Part shown: one piece after another, positions 36,995 to 46,482 of the stretch
How the letters are laid out: each line of letters starts with the position of its first letter
Position numbering within the stretch: position 1 is the first letter of the stretch
From: Bacteroidota bacterium
GTDB taxonomy: Bacteria; Bacteroidota; Bacteroidia; Cytophagales; Cytophagaceae
Assembly: GCA_023428135.1 (NCBI GenBank)
Contig: JAEYZG010000033.1
Coordinates: 101,648-165,647, forward strand
Direction: 5' to 3'
Length of the DNA: 64,000 bases
The notes under the pieces: generated by a model
Databases searched by the model: none
Told to the model about the DNA's origin: nothing
What the model saw: only the letters and a program-made list of their open reading frames with translations
Position numbers and translations under genes: made by a program

Positions 36995-37198
36995 TTCAAA
37001 TATTCTCATTTTGAATAAAACCAAACATTTTATAGCTATCAGATACTTATCGACAGACATAGGCCTGACTTCATAGTTCACTGAATTTCACAATTAACTA
37101 AGAATACATTTCTCAAAATGCAGAAGTAACACTTTTTAAAAAATTTCTTTTTAAATACAATCAAATCTTGAATCACTTAAACAAACAGAAGAAAATAA

Positions 37199-37225
37199 AA
37201 AAAGCGCCATGAAGACGCTCTTTCC
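37199..37225 (-). terminator. Terminator of the second pectate lyase gene
   Basis: On the minus strand AGCGTC, loop TTCAT and GGCGCT form a six-pair stem (with one G-T) flanked by A and T runs, the T run following on the minus strand. It lies 29 bases past the stop of the gene at 37254. Confidence 0.7.
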
Positions 37226-37253
37226 TATCAATCTATTACAAAAAATCAAACAA

Positions 37254-39731
37254 TTACTCTTTTACCAATTGTAAGTATTTGTCACCAATCCTCAACAAAT
37301 AAAGCCCTCGGGCCAGGTGATTACCAAGTTCAATCTTATCTGTTGCTTCTCCTTCTTTAATAAGAATACCTCTGCTATCATATACCTGATAAGTAAAGTA
37401 CCCTGTAAAATATACACCTGTAAGACCGGCAAAAGGATTAGGATACACTTTCAATACTTCTGATTCTTTAACTGCATCAACACTTGTTACTGTGCAAGGA
37501 TCTGTAGAGACGACCACCGGAGCTGATTCAATCTTGCAGCCATTACTATTGGTTACAATCACATTATAAGAACCAGACTGAGTTGTAGTATACCCTGATG
37601 TTGTTCCAACCTGAGTCCCTGAGTTTTTCCACACATAAGAAGTTCCGGATCCTGCCTGCAGTGTAAGATCAAAGCCTGGACACAGCAAGGTACTTCCGTC
37701 AAAGCTTAACAAACTTTTACTAACTGAAAGTTTTCCTGCACTTCCTATATAAGAAGGACGTTGACTGCTCACATAAGAACCTGCATATAAATTTTCTTTT
37801 CCGAAAACTGCAACTTCAACATTAAGGTCTTTATCAAGATCCACTCCACCAGTGCTGTCTATTTTCAGTGAATAAACGTTCACACCTGCTGCTGCTTCTA
37901 TATCTAATCTCGCACCTGCCTTTACTTGCACACCACAAAGACCAAGACCATTGGCCGCACGTACCTGTACCTTACCTTCATTGACAATCCAGTTGCCTTT
38001 GAAAGCTGATGCCACACTGTTCAGGCGAAGTACACCAACACTGGCCTTCGTTAGATCTGCACTTCCGGAGATGGTTCCGTTTAAGGTAAATACAGTAGCC
38101 GGTTGAGAACCTGCCATCAAGGTGGAAGGCGCCTCTACTTTAATATTTGAAGTGAGTGATAATTCCGGATTACTGGTGAACACTTTTATTGTTCCACCCT
38201 GCATTCGGATATCATTCACTGTTGAGTTCCCATTTACAAGTCTTAAGATACCATTGGTTTCCACATAAACAGGTGCAATATGCTCCAGGCCGTTAATCTG
38301 AACTTCTCCTGTGCGCACTATGATGGTATCAATTGAGGTTGGCACTGCTTTTGGGGTCCAGCTATTGATATTAGTCCATGATAAATTACCGCTGTTATCA
38401 TAATTGTATATATATTTAATAGGTTTAACAACTATAGGAGTGCAACTTCCTTCACCCACCAGGCAACTAAGATATTCCTCTATATTTGTATAACCGTCTT
38501 TGTCATCATCCCCTTTATCATCAGCCACTTTGGGATTCAAGCCTCTTGCTTTCTCCCAGTCATCAGGCATACCATCCTTATCTGTATCAACAGGTGGGGT
38601 TCCTTTGGCTACTGTCCCAACATTTCCGCTTATTCCGTTATCATCTTCAGTGTTAATAATTTTCCCCTGTTTGCCATAAGAAGTCAACTGTTGGATAAGA
38701 AGTAAATCAACCGCGTCTCGCACTCTGGAAGCACCCACATTTTTGATAACATTATCGAGAGCCGCTTGTGCCGACATGGGTGTCCCTACTCCAGGATGAG
38801 CAAAAGGAGTATTTTTTACCGTAGCAGTTTTATAATTAGTCAACAATGTTCCATTTAACACTCCATCCTTGTTTGCATCCACCCAATTATCTTTAGCATA
38901 TACATTAAAAGATGGGGTTGTATTAGTTATATGTGAACCTGAGCTGCTTGACGGTCCGTAAATAAAATAATTACCAATGAGGTTACATTCTGACAATCCC
39001 TCTGTGTCGCCCATAATATAGCCATTTGTTCCCCAGTTATAAAGAACACTATTAATAAACTCATGAGCCCCTCTTGCTTTAGGGTTACGGGTTTTATTGC
39101 TATGATACAACGAGCGAATCACCGACCATTTCCCGCTTTGCATAAGACCACCTGTTGAATGGTTCCTATTGTTGATACCTTGACCGATGATACAGTCTTG
39201 TAAAGTAATATTATCGATACCACTCCCATTCACATCAAACGTACCATCACTTCCCCAAGAGACAGAAACGTGATCGAAAATATAGTTGGTACCGGCTGAT
39301 ATAGCTACAGCATCTTTACCGGCATCTCCATTTTTCCCCATCCGAATCCGGATATATCTTATGATGTTATTTCCTGAACTACCATTAAAGGCTAATCCAT
39401 TGCCATAGATTGTTATCCCCCCACCAGGAGCAGTCTGACCAGCCACGTAAATATTACGATTGACCACTATACGTTCGTTAATATTTATTACACCTCCGAT
39501 ATCAAACATTACGATACGATTGGGTTTGCTCACGGCATCTCTGAACGACCCTGCACCTGCATCATTCAAATTGGTAACATGGTATACTTCACCGACTCTG
39601 CCACCTATAGCGAAACGACCAAATCCCTGTGCTCCCGGAAAGGCCGGAAGCTGTGCCATACAGACGGTCACTCCCATCCATATTGTTATTATTACTGGAA
39701 TCACCAGTTTAATTCGTTTAAGTATTGACAT
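37254..39731 (-). CDS. Pectate lyase-like beta-helix protein with calcium repeats and T9SS domain
   Basis: An 825-residue secreted protein. Signal peptide to about residue 26 (VCMAQ), then LPAFPGAQGFGRFAIGGRVG and a right-handed beta-helix of the PL1-like type (about 30-370; FDHVSVSWGSDGTFDV, NKTRNPKARGAHEF). Next is a short calcium-type segment (DTDKDGMPDDWEKARGLNP and DDDKDGYTNIEEYL). The C-terminal 390 residues closely match those of the lyase at 34820-36994, including the PATR-like, Ig-like and sorting parts. Family members act on pectate; which Arg is catalytic is less certain than in the neighbour. Third gene of a leftward run of three lyases, each with its own terminator. Confidence 0.88.
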   Translation of the reverse strand: MSILKRIKLVIPVIITIWMGVTVCMAQLPAFPGAQGFGRFAIGGRVGEVYHVTNLNDAGAGSFRDAVSKPNRIVMFDIGGVININERIVVNRNIYVAGQTAPGGGITIYGNGLAFNGSSGNNIIRYIRIRMGKNGDAGKDAVAISAGTNYIFDHVSVSWGSDGTFDVNGSGIDNITLQDCIIGQGINNRNHSTGGLMQSGKWSVIRSLYHSNKTRNPKARGAHEFINSVLYNWGTNGYIMGDTEGLSECNLIGNYFIYGPSSSSGSHITNTTPSFNVYAKDNWVDANKDGVLNGTLLTNYKTATVKNTPFAHPGVGTPMSAQAALDNVIKNVGASRVRDAVDLLLIQQLTSYGKQGKIINTEDDNGISGNVGTVAKGTPPVDTDKDGMPDDWEKARGLNPKVADDKGDDDKDGYTNIEEYLSCLVGEGSCTPIVVKPIKYIYNYDNSGNLSWTNINSWTPKAVPTSIDTIIVRTGEVQINGLEHIAPVYVETNGILRLVNGNSTVNDIRMQGGTIKVFTSNPELSLTSNIKVEAPSTLMAGSQPATVFTLNGTISGSADLTKASVGVLRLNSVASAFKGNWIVNEGKVQVRAANGLGLCGVQVKAGARLDIEAAAGVNVYSLKIDSTGGVDLDKDLNVEVAVFGKENLYAGSYVSSQRPSYIGSAGKLSVSKSLLSFDGSTLLCPGFDLTLQAGSGTSYVWKNSGTQVGTTSGYTTTQSGSYNVIVTNSNGCKIESAPVVVSTDPCTVTSVDAVKESEVLKVYPNPFAGLTGVYFTGYFTYQVYDSRGILIKEGEATDKIELGNHLARGLYLLRIGDKYLQLVKE

Positions 39732-40079
39732 GATTAACGTTATAAGGTTCGTAATAAAGAATTAAAGAAACTAAGTCTGTCAGTACATGATATCGCCATG
39801 CACACTAGAATTCCAAACCAACCCTGTCGTCAAAATCATCTGAGAGTTCTGGCTCTGAATTATTTTTTTTTTCATCATCTCTCCCGGGTTAATTTCATGT
39901 AGAATACCCGACTTAAACCTTACGAGTAACACTTTTGTGAAAAAAAATATCAAATATTCTGAAATCACCTGACTGTGAAAGTTTAAAAAAAATGAGATTA
40001 AACAAAAAAGAGCGTTAAAAACGCTCTTCTTGTAAATCCTTGTTGGAAACATTGACCACTAATGTTACTTAATATTTAT
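39732..40079. other. Intergenic region between lyase genes
   Basis: It contains the terminator of the third lyase gene (40008-40028) and a 26-base stretch near 40036-40061 that resembles one arm of the REP hairpins further right. A 90-codon minus-strand frame spans the terminator and is judged non-coding. Confidence 0.55.
40003..40030 (-). terminator. Terminator of the third pectate lyase gene
   Basis: AAGAGCGTT (40008-40016) pairs with AACGCTCTT (40020-40028) around a 3-base loop, followed by six T on the minus strand. It lies about 50 bases beyond the stop of the gene at 40080. Confidence 0.85.
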
Positions 40080-42134
40080 TTAATACTTCACAAACTTGTA
40101 TACCTTGTTTTGAATTTTAGCAAAGTAAACACCTGGCTTCAACTCATTACCAAATTCAACTTCTGACACATTACTAAACATCTTAACAAATTTACCATCA
40201 TCATTGACTATCACGACATCAGCATTCCTATCCAAATTGATATTAAAATTGCCTGCACTCGGATTTGGAAAGATAGACACAGAAGTTTCCTTGTGCTCTC
40301 CTTCTAATGAAGTAATCACATCACAATCAGCTTTGGATAATCCTGAACTTACATACCCTATCTGATCAATATTGGCAAGACCATCTGCAGTAGAAGCCAT
40401 TAGCTGTAAAGTATTGACTCCTGAATTGAGTGTAAGAATAACATCCACTGACTTGTATGCAGTAAAATCTCCTGTAGCCGGAAAACTAACCAGATTAGCC
40501 AATGCACTGCCATTTACATTTATTATAGCAGTACGGTCTGCAGTACCTCCACTTGCATATCGGAAACTAAGCACCTTAGAACCTGCAGTTTCCGAATTGA
40601 CTTTAAAAGTAATTTCAGCTCCCACAGCATTAGGAACATTGATGTAAGATGTTCCTTTAAAGCCTGCATTCTTGCTTTCTAGCACACCATCATAACTACA
40701 AGCTTCATCTTCGGCTTCACCGGTTGCAAGACAGGCAGTCTTTCCGGTGGTACCTCCGACACATCGACTGCAGTTATCCAATATTGCATTTCCATTTTCA
40801 ACACCTGCGCAATCTTTAGGTTTTGCCGCAACTACAATGGTAATTACAGAAGAAGTAGTTTTTGCTCCTTTATCATCTGTAGCAACTGCTGTAATTGTAT
40901 ACGTACCTGCTGCAACACTAGTCCATGTAAAACTATATGGTAAAGTGGCATCGCTGCCAAGCAAAGTGCTACCGTTATAAAATTGTACATTGGTTACTGT
41001 TCCGTCTGTATCTGCTGCATTTGCATTGAATGTAATGGAAGCTGGAGCAGTAAAACCGGCGTTGTTTGCCGGAGAAGTAATACTTACAGTAGGAGCCACA
41101 TTAGGAGTTGTATTACACCCGCAACTTGTCGGGCTTGTCAATGTAGGACCAGCTCCACAGGAAGCATTCGTTACAACCGACTTCACATCCTTGGCTGGAA
41201 ACTTATAATACTGATAAGGTGGAATAAACACAGTATATCCTCCAACAGCCTGAGAGCTACCACTGGCTCCAACAAAGTGACAATCAATCACAAATATACC
41301 TGCCTTACCTCCATCACTAATGAGACCTATCGGGCTACTGATGTTATCAAAATAACAACCCTCCATTCTCTGATTGGCCATAAATCCTGCCCTTGTACCT
41401 CCACTTCTACTGTAATAACAATTCAGAACATGAATCTTCCCGTAGCGTGATCTTGGAGTACGAGAGTTCACATTATCCCACCAGCAATATGCATAGGTAA
41501 CATTCAACTTTCCGTGACTCGCAGGTTCGTTATCGCTTGAGCCAATCAGGTTTGACAAATTATGCTCACCACCGGTAACATAAGTGAATTTACACCAGGT
41601 AGCAGTAACATTATCAGCTCCCTTTACCACATCGAAGTTTCCATCTTCCCCTTCCATAATGGTGCAGTGGTCAAACCAGATTCTTTTGGCACTACCGGAG
41701 ATATTCACACAATCCCAATTTTGCTGTGAATTGGAATTTCCTGGACCTCTGCAGATAAGGTTTCTGACAATTATATTCTGCTGACTTATCTGCCAGGAGC
41801 ACTTAACTGTAATGTTTGGCTTTACACCGACAATGGTTTTATCCGATTTCACATTTAACACATCTCCTGATGTTCCCTTATAACCATTCCCCATATCATT
41901 CATTACATAAATGACTTTTGCTCCGGTAGATTCTGCTTGTGCTTTCAATTGAGCAAAGGTAGTTACCTGCACTGGTGTAGCATTGCCACCTCCGGTAACG
42001 GGGCCTACATAACTTTGTCCGTTCAGATTGGCCCATCCCATAGATTCACAAGAATATTGGGCATAACCATGCGAAGAACATAGTCCAACTATACATACAA
42101 CTATGTATACTACTTTGGTAAAGAAATTTTTCAT
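40080..42134 (-). CDS. Pectate lyase (PL1) with Ig-like and CBM-like domains and T9SS domain
   Basis: A 684-residue secreted lyase. Signal peptide to about 25 (SHGYAQ), PL1 beta-helix (about 28-330) with RIWFDHCTIMEGEDGNFDV and a SRTPRSRYGKIHVLN segment where the catalytic Arg is expected. A bacterial Ig-like domain follows (PTVSITSPANNAGFTAPASI, about 347-435). A Cys-rich linker (CSRCVGGTTGKTAC) leads to a CBM6/35-like sandwich (about 470-610; ADGLANIDQIGY) and a T9SS sorting domain (VSIFPNPSAGNFNINLD). The added Ig and binding domains distinguish it from the two neighbouring lyases, so the three enzymes probably attack pectin in different contexts. Confidence 0.92.
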   Translation of the reverse strand: MKNFFTKVVYIVVCIVGLCSSHGYAQYSCESMGWANLNGQSYVGPVTGGGNATPVQVTTFAQLKAQAESTGAKVIYVMNDMGNGYKGTSGDVLNVKSDKTIVGVKPNITVKCSWQISQQNIIVRNLICRGPGNSNSQQNWDCVNISGSAKRIWFDHCTIMEGEDGNFDVVKGADNVTATWCKFTYVTGGEHNLSNLIGSSDNEPASHGKLNVTYAYCWWDNVNSRTPRSRYGKIHVLNCYYSRSGGTRAGFMANQRMEGCYFDNISSPIGLISDGGKAGIFVIDCHFVGASGSSQAVGGYTVFIPPYQYYKFPAKDVKSVVTNASCGAGPTLTSPTSCGCNTTPNVAPTVSITSPANNAGFTAPASITFNANAADTDGTVTNVQFYNGSTLLGSDATLPYSFTWTSVAAGTYTITAVATDDKGAKTTSSVITIVVAAKPKDCAGVENGNAILDNCSRCVGGTTGKTACLATGEAEDEACSYDGVLESKNAGFKGTSYINVPNAVGAEITFKVNSETAGSKVLSFRYASGGTADRTAIINVNGSALANLVSFPATGDFTAYKSVDVILTLNSGVNTLQLMASTADGLANIDQIGYVSSGLSKADCDVITSLEGEHKETSVSIFPNPSAGNFNINLDRNADVVIVNDDGKFVKMFSNVSEVEFGNELKPGVYFAKIQNKVYKFVKY

Positions 42135-42817
42135 TTTTTAAATGTTTATCCGTTTATTATTTCTTAACTACTATGTATATTTTTTTAATTTTTTACCAGA
42201 AAGGTTACTATATGCAGATCAAAGATTCCTTTCTCCTGTTTATTAAAAAATTCACCTTATCTCTCAATTACCTTATAAATCTTGACCCCGCCGCCACAGC
42301 GCCTCTGTTTAATTTTTACATCCGGCACCGGACATATCTATACTGAAAAAGAGCCATTCAGAATAACAGTAAGGATATTACTTTTCTTTTATATCTTTTT
42401 ACAGTCAGCCAAAAACGCAAGTGTTGAATCATATTCAGCTTTTATCATTTTAGCTAAATACACAGGAGGAAAATAGAAAGTAACTATTTGAAGGAAATAT
42501 TTTTTGTAAGCAGAAAGCGGGAAGCGAAAAGTAAAAAAACATAGACTTCTATTTTTCAACAATTTAAGATATAAACATAAGCTTAAAGCAAAGGTTAAAA
42601 ATAAATTCGTCTCCCTGCTAGAGGTCAGTTGAAAATGAGGATTGTTAGTAAGAAACTTAAGACTTATTTTATAATGTCCTCCATAATATAAGTTATCTCC
42701 ATAAACATAGCCAGTGTTGTCGGATATAGATTATCAAGGGGCTCCGTCATTAATGACGAAGCCCCTTGATAATCAAACCCATAAAAAACAGGTATTTTAA
42801 AAGTCAGAGATAATCTT
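42135..42817. other. 683-base gene-poor gap with a long palindrome
   Basis: AT-rich DNA upstream of the lyase gene. A 64-codon plus-strand frame at 42282-42476 has no signal, family or coding-like composition. The notable structure is the perfect-looking palindrome at 42730-42773. Confidence 0.6.
42730..42773. repeat. 44-base near-perfect palindrome
   Basis: Two 22-base arms, 42730-42751 and 42752-42773, are complementary with a single mismatch and no loop (core CAAGGGGCTCCGTCATT). There is no T tract on the plus strand side, while on the minus strand it lies just past the stop of no gene but upstream of none either: the flanking gene ends at 42818. It could still work as a terminator of that leftward gene by stem stability. 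Confidence 0.7.
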
Positions 42818-43792
42818 CTACAACTTTGGATTATTATCTACTATCGATTTCTGAAACGTTACATTTAAGTCAGACAAGGAGTCGATTCCAAATTCTTTAA
42901 GCGCAGACATCAATTGCTCTCCTTTGATATTTTTATCTCTCAACTCTATGACAAAATCTTTTAAAGATTGAATTGAATTCAGAATCTTACTAATCTCTTT
43001 CGTAATAGGCACCTGAGCTTGTTTCAATTCATTGTATGCCTGCTCTCTGATAGTGTCTGAAGATTTAACCAACAAAAGTTCCTGCTCAAAATCCTTATGT
43101 AACGTAGTTTTATAAGTCTCTAAGCTTGTGGCTATTTCACTCATTTTGAGTATCACCATTTCGTTATAATTTTTCTGTGCCTCTTCTATCGCTTTGAAAG
43201 TTTCTTTCAGACGCTCTTCATAATCACCAAATGAGTCCACTTTAATCCAGAGATCTGCAACACTTTTGATAGGGTAATCAGCAGCTTCCTGCATACCAAA
43301 AATTTCTTGACGCAAGCTGTTGATTGCCGCAAACCCAGGCTTAATAGCAGCAATGGCTAAAACACCTAAAGTGGCGTAAATTCTAAATTCAGGAGTAATT
43401 CCTGGAATATGGCGGCTTATATAATACACAAAGGCTGCATTCAGCGTGTGGACTATAATTGCAAAAATTGCCGAGCGTTTTTTAATTTTCTTAATCCGGG
43501 CTAAATCGCTATCCAGATTCACACCCTCAGGCTTTTGAGGATGATTCTGCCTTCTTTCTAAATCGGTCTGAGCCGCCCGGGCCACAAAATAGGTACTTCC
43601 CACCAAAATACTCATGGAAGAAACATACCAAAGATAAAGCGTTGCAGAGATCCAAACATGCATTTCATAAGTGGTACCACCGTATATTGAAATACACCAT
43701 TTTAAGATAAAAATAAGTAACACGGATCCCCCAATCCATAAAAGCCATTCAATAAATGTAGAGGTTAAGTAAGCTCTTCTGTTATACTGCAT
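42818..43792 (-). CDS. Membrane protein with cytoplasmic coiled coil, unknown function
   Basis: A 324-residue protein with about four hydrophobic segments in the first 150 residues (IEWLLWIGGSVLLIFILKW near 14-32, then around 45-68, 100-122 and 135-155). A long, charged, heptad-like helical region (about 185-300) follows. It has no recognised domain. The layout, a membrane-embedded head with a coiled-coil tail, suggests a scaffold or sensor-like role, which is only inference. The gene stands alone. Confidence 0.75.
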   Translation of the reverse strand: MQYNRRAYLTSTFIEWLLWIGGSVLLIFILKWCISIYGGTTYEMHVWISATLYLWYVSSMSILVGSTYFVARAAQTDLERRQNHPQKPEGVNLDSDLARIKKIKKRSAIFAIIVHTLNAAFVYYISRHIPGITPEFRIYATLGVLAIAAIKPGFAAINSLRQEIFGMQEAADYPIKSVADLWIKVDSFGDYEERLKETFKAIEEAQKNYNEMVILKMSEIATSLETYKTTLHKDFEQELLLVKSSDTIREQAYNELKQAQVPITKEISKILNSIQSLKDFVIELRDKNIKGEQLMSALKEFGIDSLSDLNVTFQKSIVDNNPKL

Positions 43793-43994
43793 AAGAAAAT
43801 TGTTTCAAATAATTGAACAAAACTAATTCAATTATATAATTTAAAATAATAAAATAGCAATGATTACTATATCGAAAGTGAATATAAAGATGTTCAATTG
43901 ATAAAAAGAAGCCTGGTAAGGACGGAAATAAATAAAGTGCTTAAATCAATTCACTCAACATATTGTCATTAAGTGATATTTGCTAGTTTCATAG

Positions 43995-44090
43995 TCAAAC
44001 ATCTGAAGTTTCAATCGTCAATCTGCCAGAGTGATCTAGTTCAATCATATTTATAGCACCTCCATTCCCTATGTAAATTTCAATAATCAT
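43995..44090 (-). CDS. Short coupled reading frame downstream of a hypothetical gene
   Basis: A 31-codon frame (MIIEIYIGNGGAINMIELDH...) whose ATG overlaps the stop of the upstream gene by 11 bases. The residues look coding (MIELDHSGRLTIETSDV), and shifting frame after the stop continues as FDYETSKYHLMTIC. It may be the start of a gene broken by a frameshift. Evidence is slight. Confidence 0.3.
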   Translation of the reverse strand: MIIEIYIGNGGAINMIELDHSGRLTIETSDV

Positions 44091-44517
44091 CTTTCCATTT
44101 TGTTGAAAAACCCTCCCTCAATGAACCTAATTCTTTTAACCTGTCCGGTAAATCCGTTTCTTCGGTAACTTCTAGTGCAAACCAGTTGGATGTTCCTCGC
44201 ATAGCATGTTCTGATGGAGATTCTATAAATGCATTTTTATCTGTTAACAACTGCCCTGAGGAGACTAATGATTGGTAGATGTTTTTATCCAATACCATTT
44301 TAATCTGAACAGTCTTTGTACCACTTATAGATCCTTCATTTCTAACGTCCCAACGTAGATTAAAAAACATCAATAAATCAACATACTCCCATACCTCGGG
44401 GCTAGCTTCGACAGTTGCTTCCAGGCGATTATCTATGTGACGAAGTTCCAGCAGGGTCATCTGATAGGATGCATAAGGATTCAACATGAATAAAATTATT
44501 GAACTGGCTGTAGTCAT
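44080..44517 (-). CDS. Hypothetical soluble protein
   Basis: A 145-residue protein without recognised family. An internal ATG at 44487 (MLNPYASYQM) may be the true start because the first residues form an isolated hydrophobic stretch that lies ahead of the regular sequence. It has beta-rich character in the middle (GTKTVQIKMVLDKNIYQ) and an acidic end. A short frame follows with overlapping start, hinting at a two-gene unit such as an immunity-type pair, but nothing supports a specific role. Confidence 0.6.
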   Translation of the reverse strand: MTTASSIILFMLNPYASYQMTLLELRHIDNRLEATVEASPEVWEYVDLLMFFNLRWDVRNEGSISGTKTVQIKMVLDKNIYQSLVSSGQLLTDKNAFIESPSEHAMRGTSNWFALEVTEETDLPDRLKELGSLREGFSTKWKDDY

Positions 44518-44766
44518 AAACTAACTGTAAAAAGATTAAAGATTTATAAAGGTGCTGATGAATCAAACACTATGTTCAGGAATAACTTTTATAAACATTG
44601 TTATTATTTAAAAATTACTAAATCCTGGTGCTTCTTGAACGAGTATACAGCAGGAAGGGTTTTACAAATCAGTGGTGCTTTTTAACTGATACTGAAACCA
44701 TTCGATGACACTAAAATAAAAGTGTAAAAAAAACATAATAATTTTCCTCCATTTTTAGTATTTTCA

Positions 44767-45618
44767 ATGAAACTTTTTTTACTAATGCAATTTCTTTTTT
44801 TATTGTGGAGAACGTACCGCGGACCAAAGGGCGAAATGAATGCGGCAGGGGCTATTTTTTTCTTTAGTCTTCCTTTCCTTTTAGTCCTCATCGTTTCTAT
44901 CTATTATTTTCTTAAATGGAAACAGATTAATATTTTAAAATTATTCCGTTACCTGAAACCCCTTCCTGCTGTACATAAAGAAATCCTCAAAAAGAAGAAT
45001 CCATTCTATACAAAACTGTCTTCAGATTATAAAAACAGATTTGAGCAAAGAGTAAATCACTTTCTGATTAATAAAAATATCACAGACGAATCAGGTAATG
45101 ATGTTTCTGATGAAAAGAAAGTAACAATAGCAGCTACCTTCATTCAGCTTACAATAGGATTAAGACCTGTGTTTCTTTCAAACTTTAAGACGATTGTTGT
45201 AAGTCAGAAAGAATCGCACTGGGGTGTAAAGAAAGGTAATAGCAAAACCTTTAAATTATCATGGTCGGAATTTGAGCTTGGTATTACCAATACTGCTGAT
45301 GGATACAATCCGGGACTTCAGCTGATGGCAGAAGCTTTATTTGAAGAAAACCTGATGCAAACAACGGGTGCAGCAATATTCGGAGAATCTGCATTCAGAA
45401 AATGGCAGGGCGTTTCGAAAAAACAAGCTGAATATTTTATCAATACAGGACTTAGTCAATTCAGGAGTTATAGAGAAGTTAATAAGGATAAATATTTTGG
45501 TGCCTCCACAGTTTATTTCTTTGAGAAACCTCAGGATTTCAAACAAAGATTTCCTGATATGTACAAAGCTATGAAAGGATTGCTCAATCAGGATCCTGTT
45601 AAAAACAAAATAATATAA
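44767..45618 (+). CDS. MtfA/M90 peptidase-like membrane protein lacking the HExxH motif
   Basis: A 283-residue protein with one or two N-terminal membrane helices (MKLFLLMQFLFLLW and AIFFFSLPFLLVLIVSIYYF). A domain resembling the zinc-dependent MtfA peptidases follows: LSSDYKNRFEQRVNHFLINK and DEKKVTIAATFIQLTIGL match the family's early blocks. Where the family has its HExxH zinc site, this protein reads LQLMAEALFEENL, with no His pair. So it is either a pseudoenzyme of this family or a family-like protein with another function. It has no obvious operon partner. Confidence 0.65.
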   Translation: MKLFLLMQFLFLLWRTYRGPKGEMNAAGAIFFFSLPFLLVLIVSIYYFLKWKQINILKLFRYLKPLPAVHKEILKKKNPFYTKLSSDYKNRFEQRVNHFLINKNITDESGNDVSDEKKVTIAATFIQLTIGLRPVFLSNFKTIVVSQKESHWGVKKGNSKTFKLSWSEFELGITNTADGYNPGLQLMAEALFEENLMQTTGAAIFGESAFRKWQGVSKKQAEYFINTGLSQFRSYREVNKDKYFGASTVYFFEKPQDFKQRFPDMYKAMKGLLNQDPVKNKII

Positions 45619-46382
45619 AGGTCTGTCAACTACCTAAAAAATGGTTGAATCGGGATTTAAGGGATATATGGATTCATGAGATAAATAATTTTATTATACT
45701 CCTAGTTTCCTGCTAGAATCATCGTTTTCTAATTGGCGATTGTATCGACTAATCTCAAATAACAAATATATTAACCAGCCCTTTTCCTCCTGCATTCGCA
45801 CTGCTGTTTAAATAATGTATCTGCCTGCCATAACAAAAAAAATATCGGGGTGTATTGCAAAATGAATTAATTAATAGCGATATCGCTAACCTCGGAAATC
45901 CTCGTTGGAAACGATGACTACTGAAAATGGTAACTTCAAGACTACAAACAGGCCTGGATAGTTTTCAAATTGGATTACGAGATAATACACAATGGATAAA
46001 CTTAATGTATAATTAGTGCTCCCCTATATGCATCCTATTGATCTTAATTCTTTGCCATAAAGGAATTATAATACACTTATTCAATAGTAATTTTCGACAA
46101 CCAGCTTTTTATTATTACTTCCAACCACGGTAGTTATAAAGCTACATTTAAGTATGGGCAATTACATGGCAGTAGATTTTTTATTATTCAAGACTTATGC
46201 TTAGCTTTCTTTGCAAAATAAAATCTGAACAAAAAATTATTAAATAAAAAGAGGAACTTATAGTAAATCAATGAAAACGTAGCCCACTTATAATCAAAAG
46301 GATACTGCATTTACATTACTCTTTTGCAAGGCCTAATCCTTTTCATATTTGGAAGCATGATAAAACTAGTGAAAATACTATG
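45619..46382. other. Intergenic region with a degenerate RAYT/REP remnant
   Basis: No gene is supported. Within 45705-45930, short stretches match, in order, the flanks and both ends of the REP-associated transposase element at 61.9-62.6 kb (GGCGATTGTATCG, then CTGCATTCGCACTGCT, then TCTGCCTGCCATA, then AATAGCGATATCGCT and AATCCTCGTTGGAAACGA), with the middle missing. The remainder is AT-rich without visible structure. Confidence 0.55.
45705..45930. mobile_element. Degenerate, internally deleted RAYT/REP element
   Basis: Remnant arrangement of REP half, transposase 3' end, transposase 5' end and REP half, judged by ordered similarity to 61911-62575. It is heavily mutated, so it appears to be the oldest copy in the window. 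Confidence 0.5.
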
Positions 46383-46413
46383 TTTAGGAAAAGCCTTATA
46401 AACCTTATATTTG
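46383..46413 (+). promoter_or_regulatory. Promoter of the RCC1-repeat gene
   Basis: TATATTTG (46406-46413) matches TAnnTTTG and has TTTA (46383-46386) 19 bases upstream, one base off TTTG. The ATG follows 70 bases downstream. A second, weaker box TATTTTTG lies about 20 bases further. Confidence 0.5.
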
Positions 46414-46482
46414 CCATTAGAGCATTATATTTTTGATTCATTTTTTTAAATAATTTAAGATTGCATATTGATATTCTTTACT

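Noticed and set aside
39780..40052. 90-codon minus-strand frame between two lyase genes
   Set aside because: It spans a strong terminator of the upstream lyase gene, so translation across it is unlikely.
40036..40061. Stretch resembling one REP arm near the third lyase gene
   Set aside because: Only one arm is similar, with several mismatches and without the second hairpin; it may be chance.
42282..42476. 64-codon plus-strand frame in the 42 kb gap
   Set aside because: No recognisable motif, start context or neighbours; probably chance.
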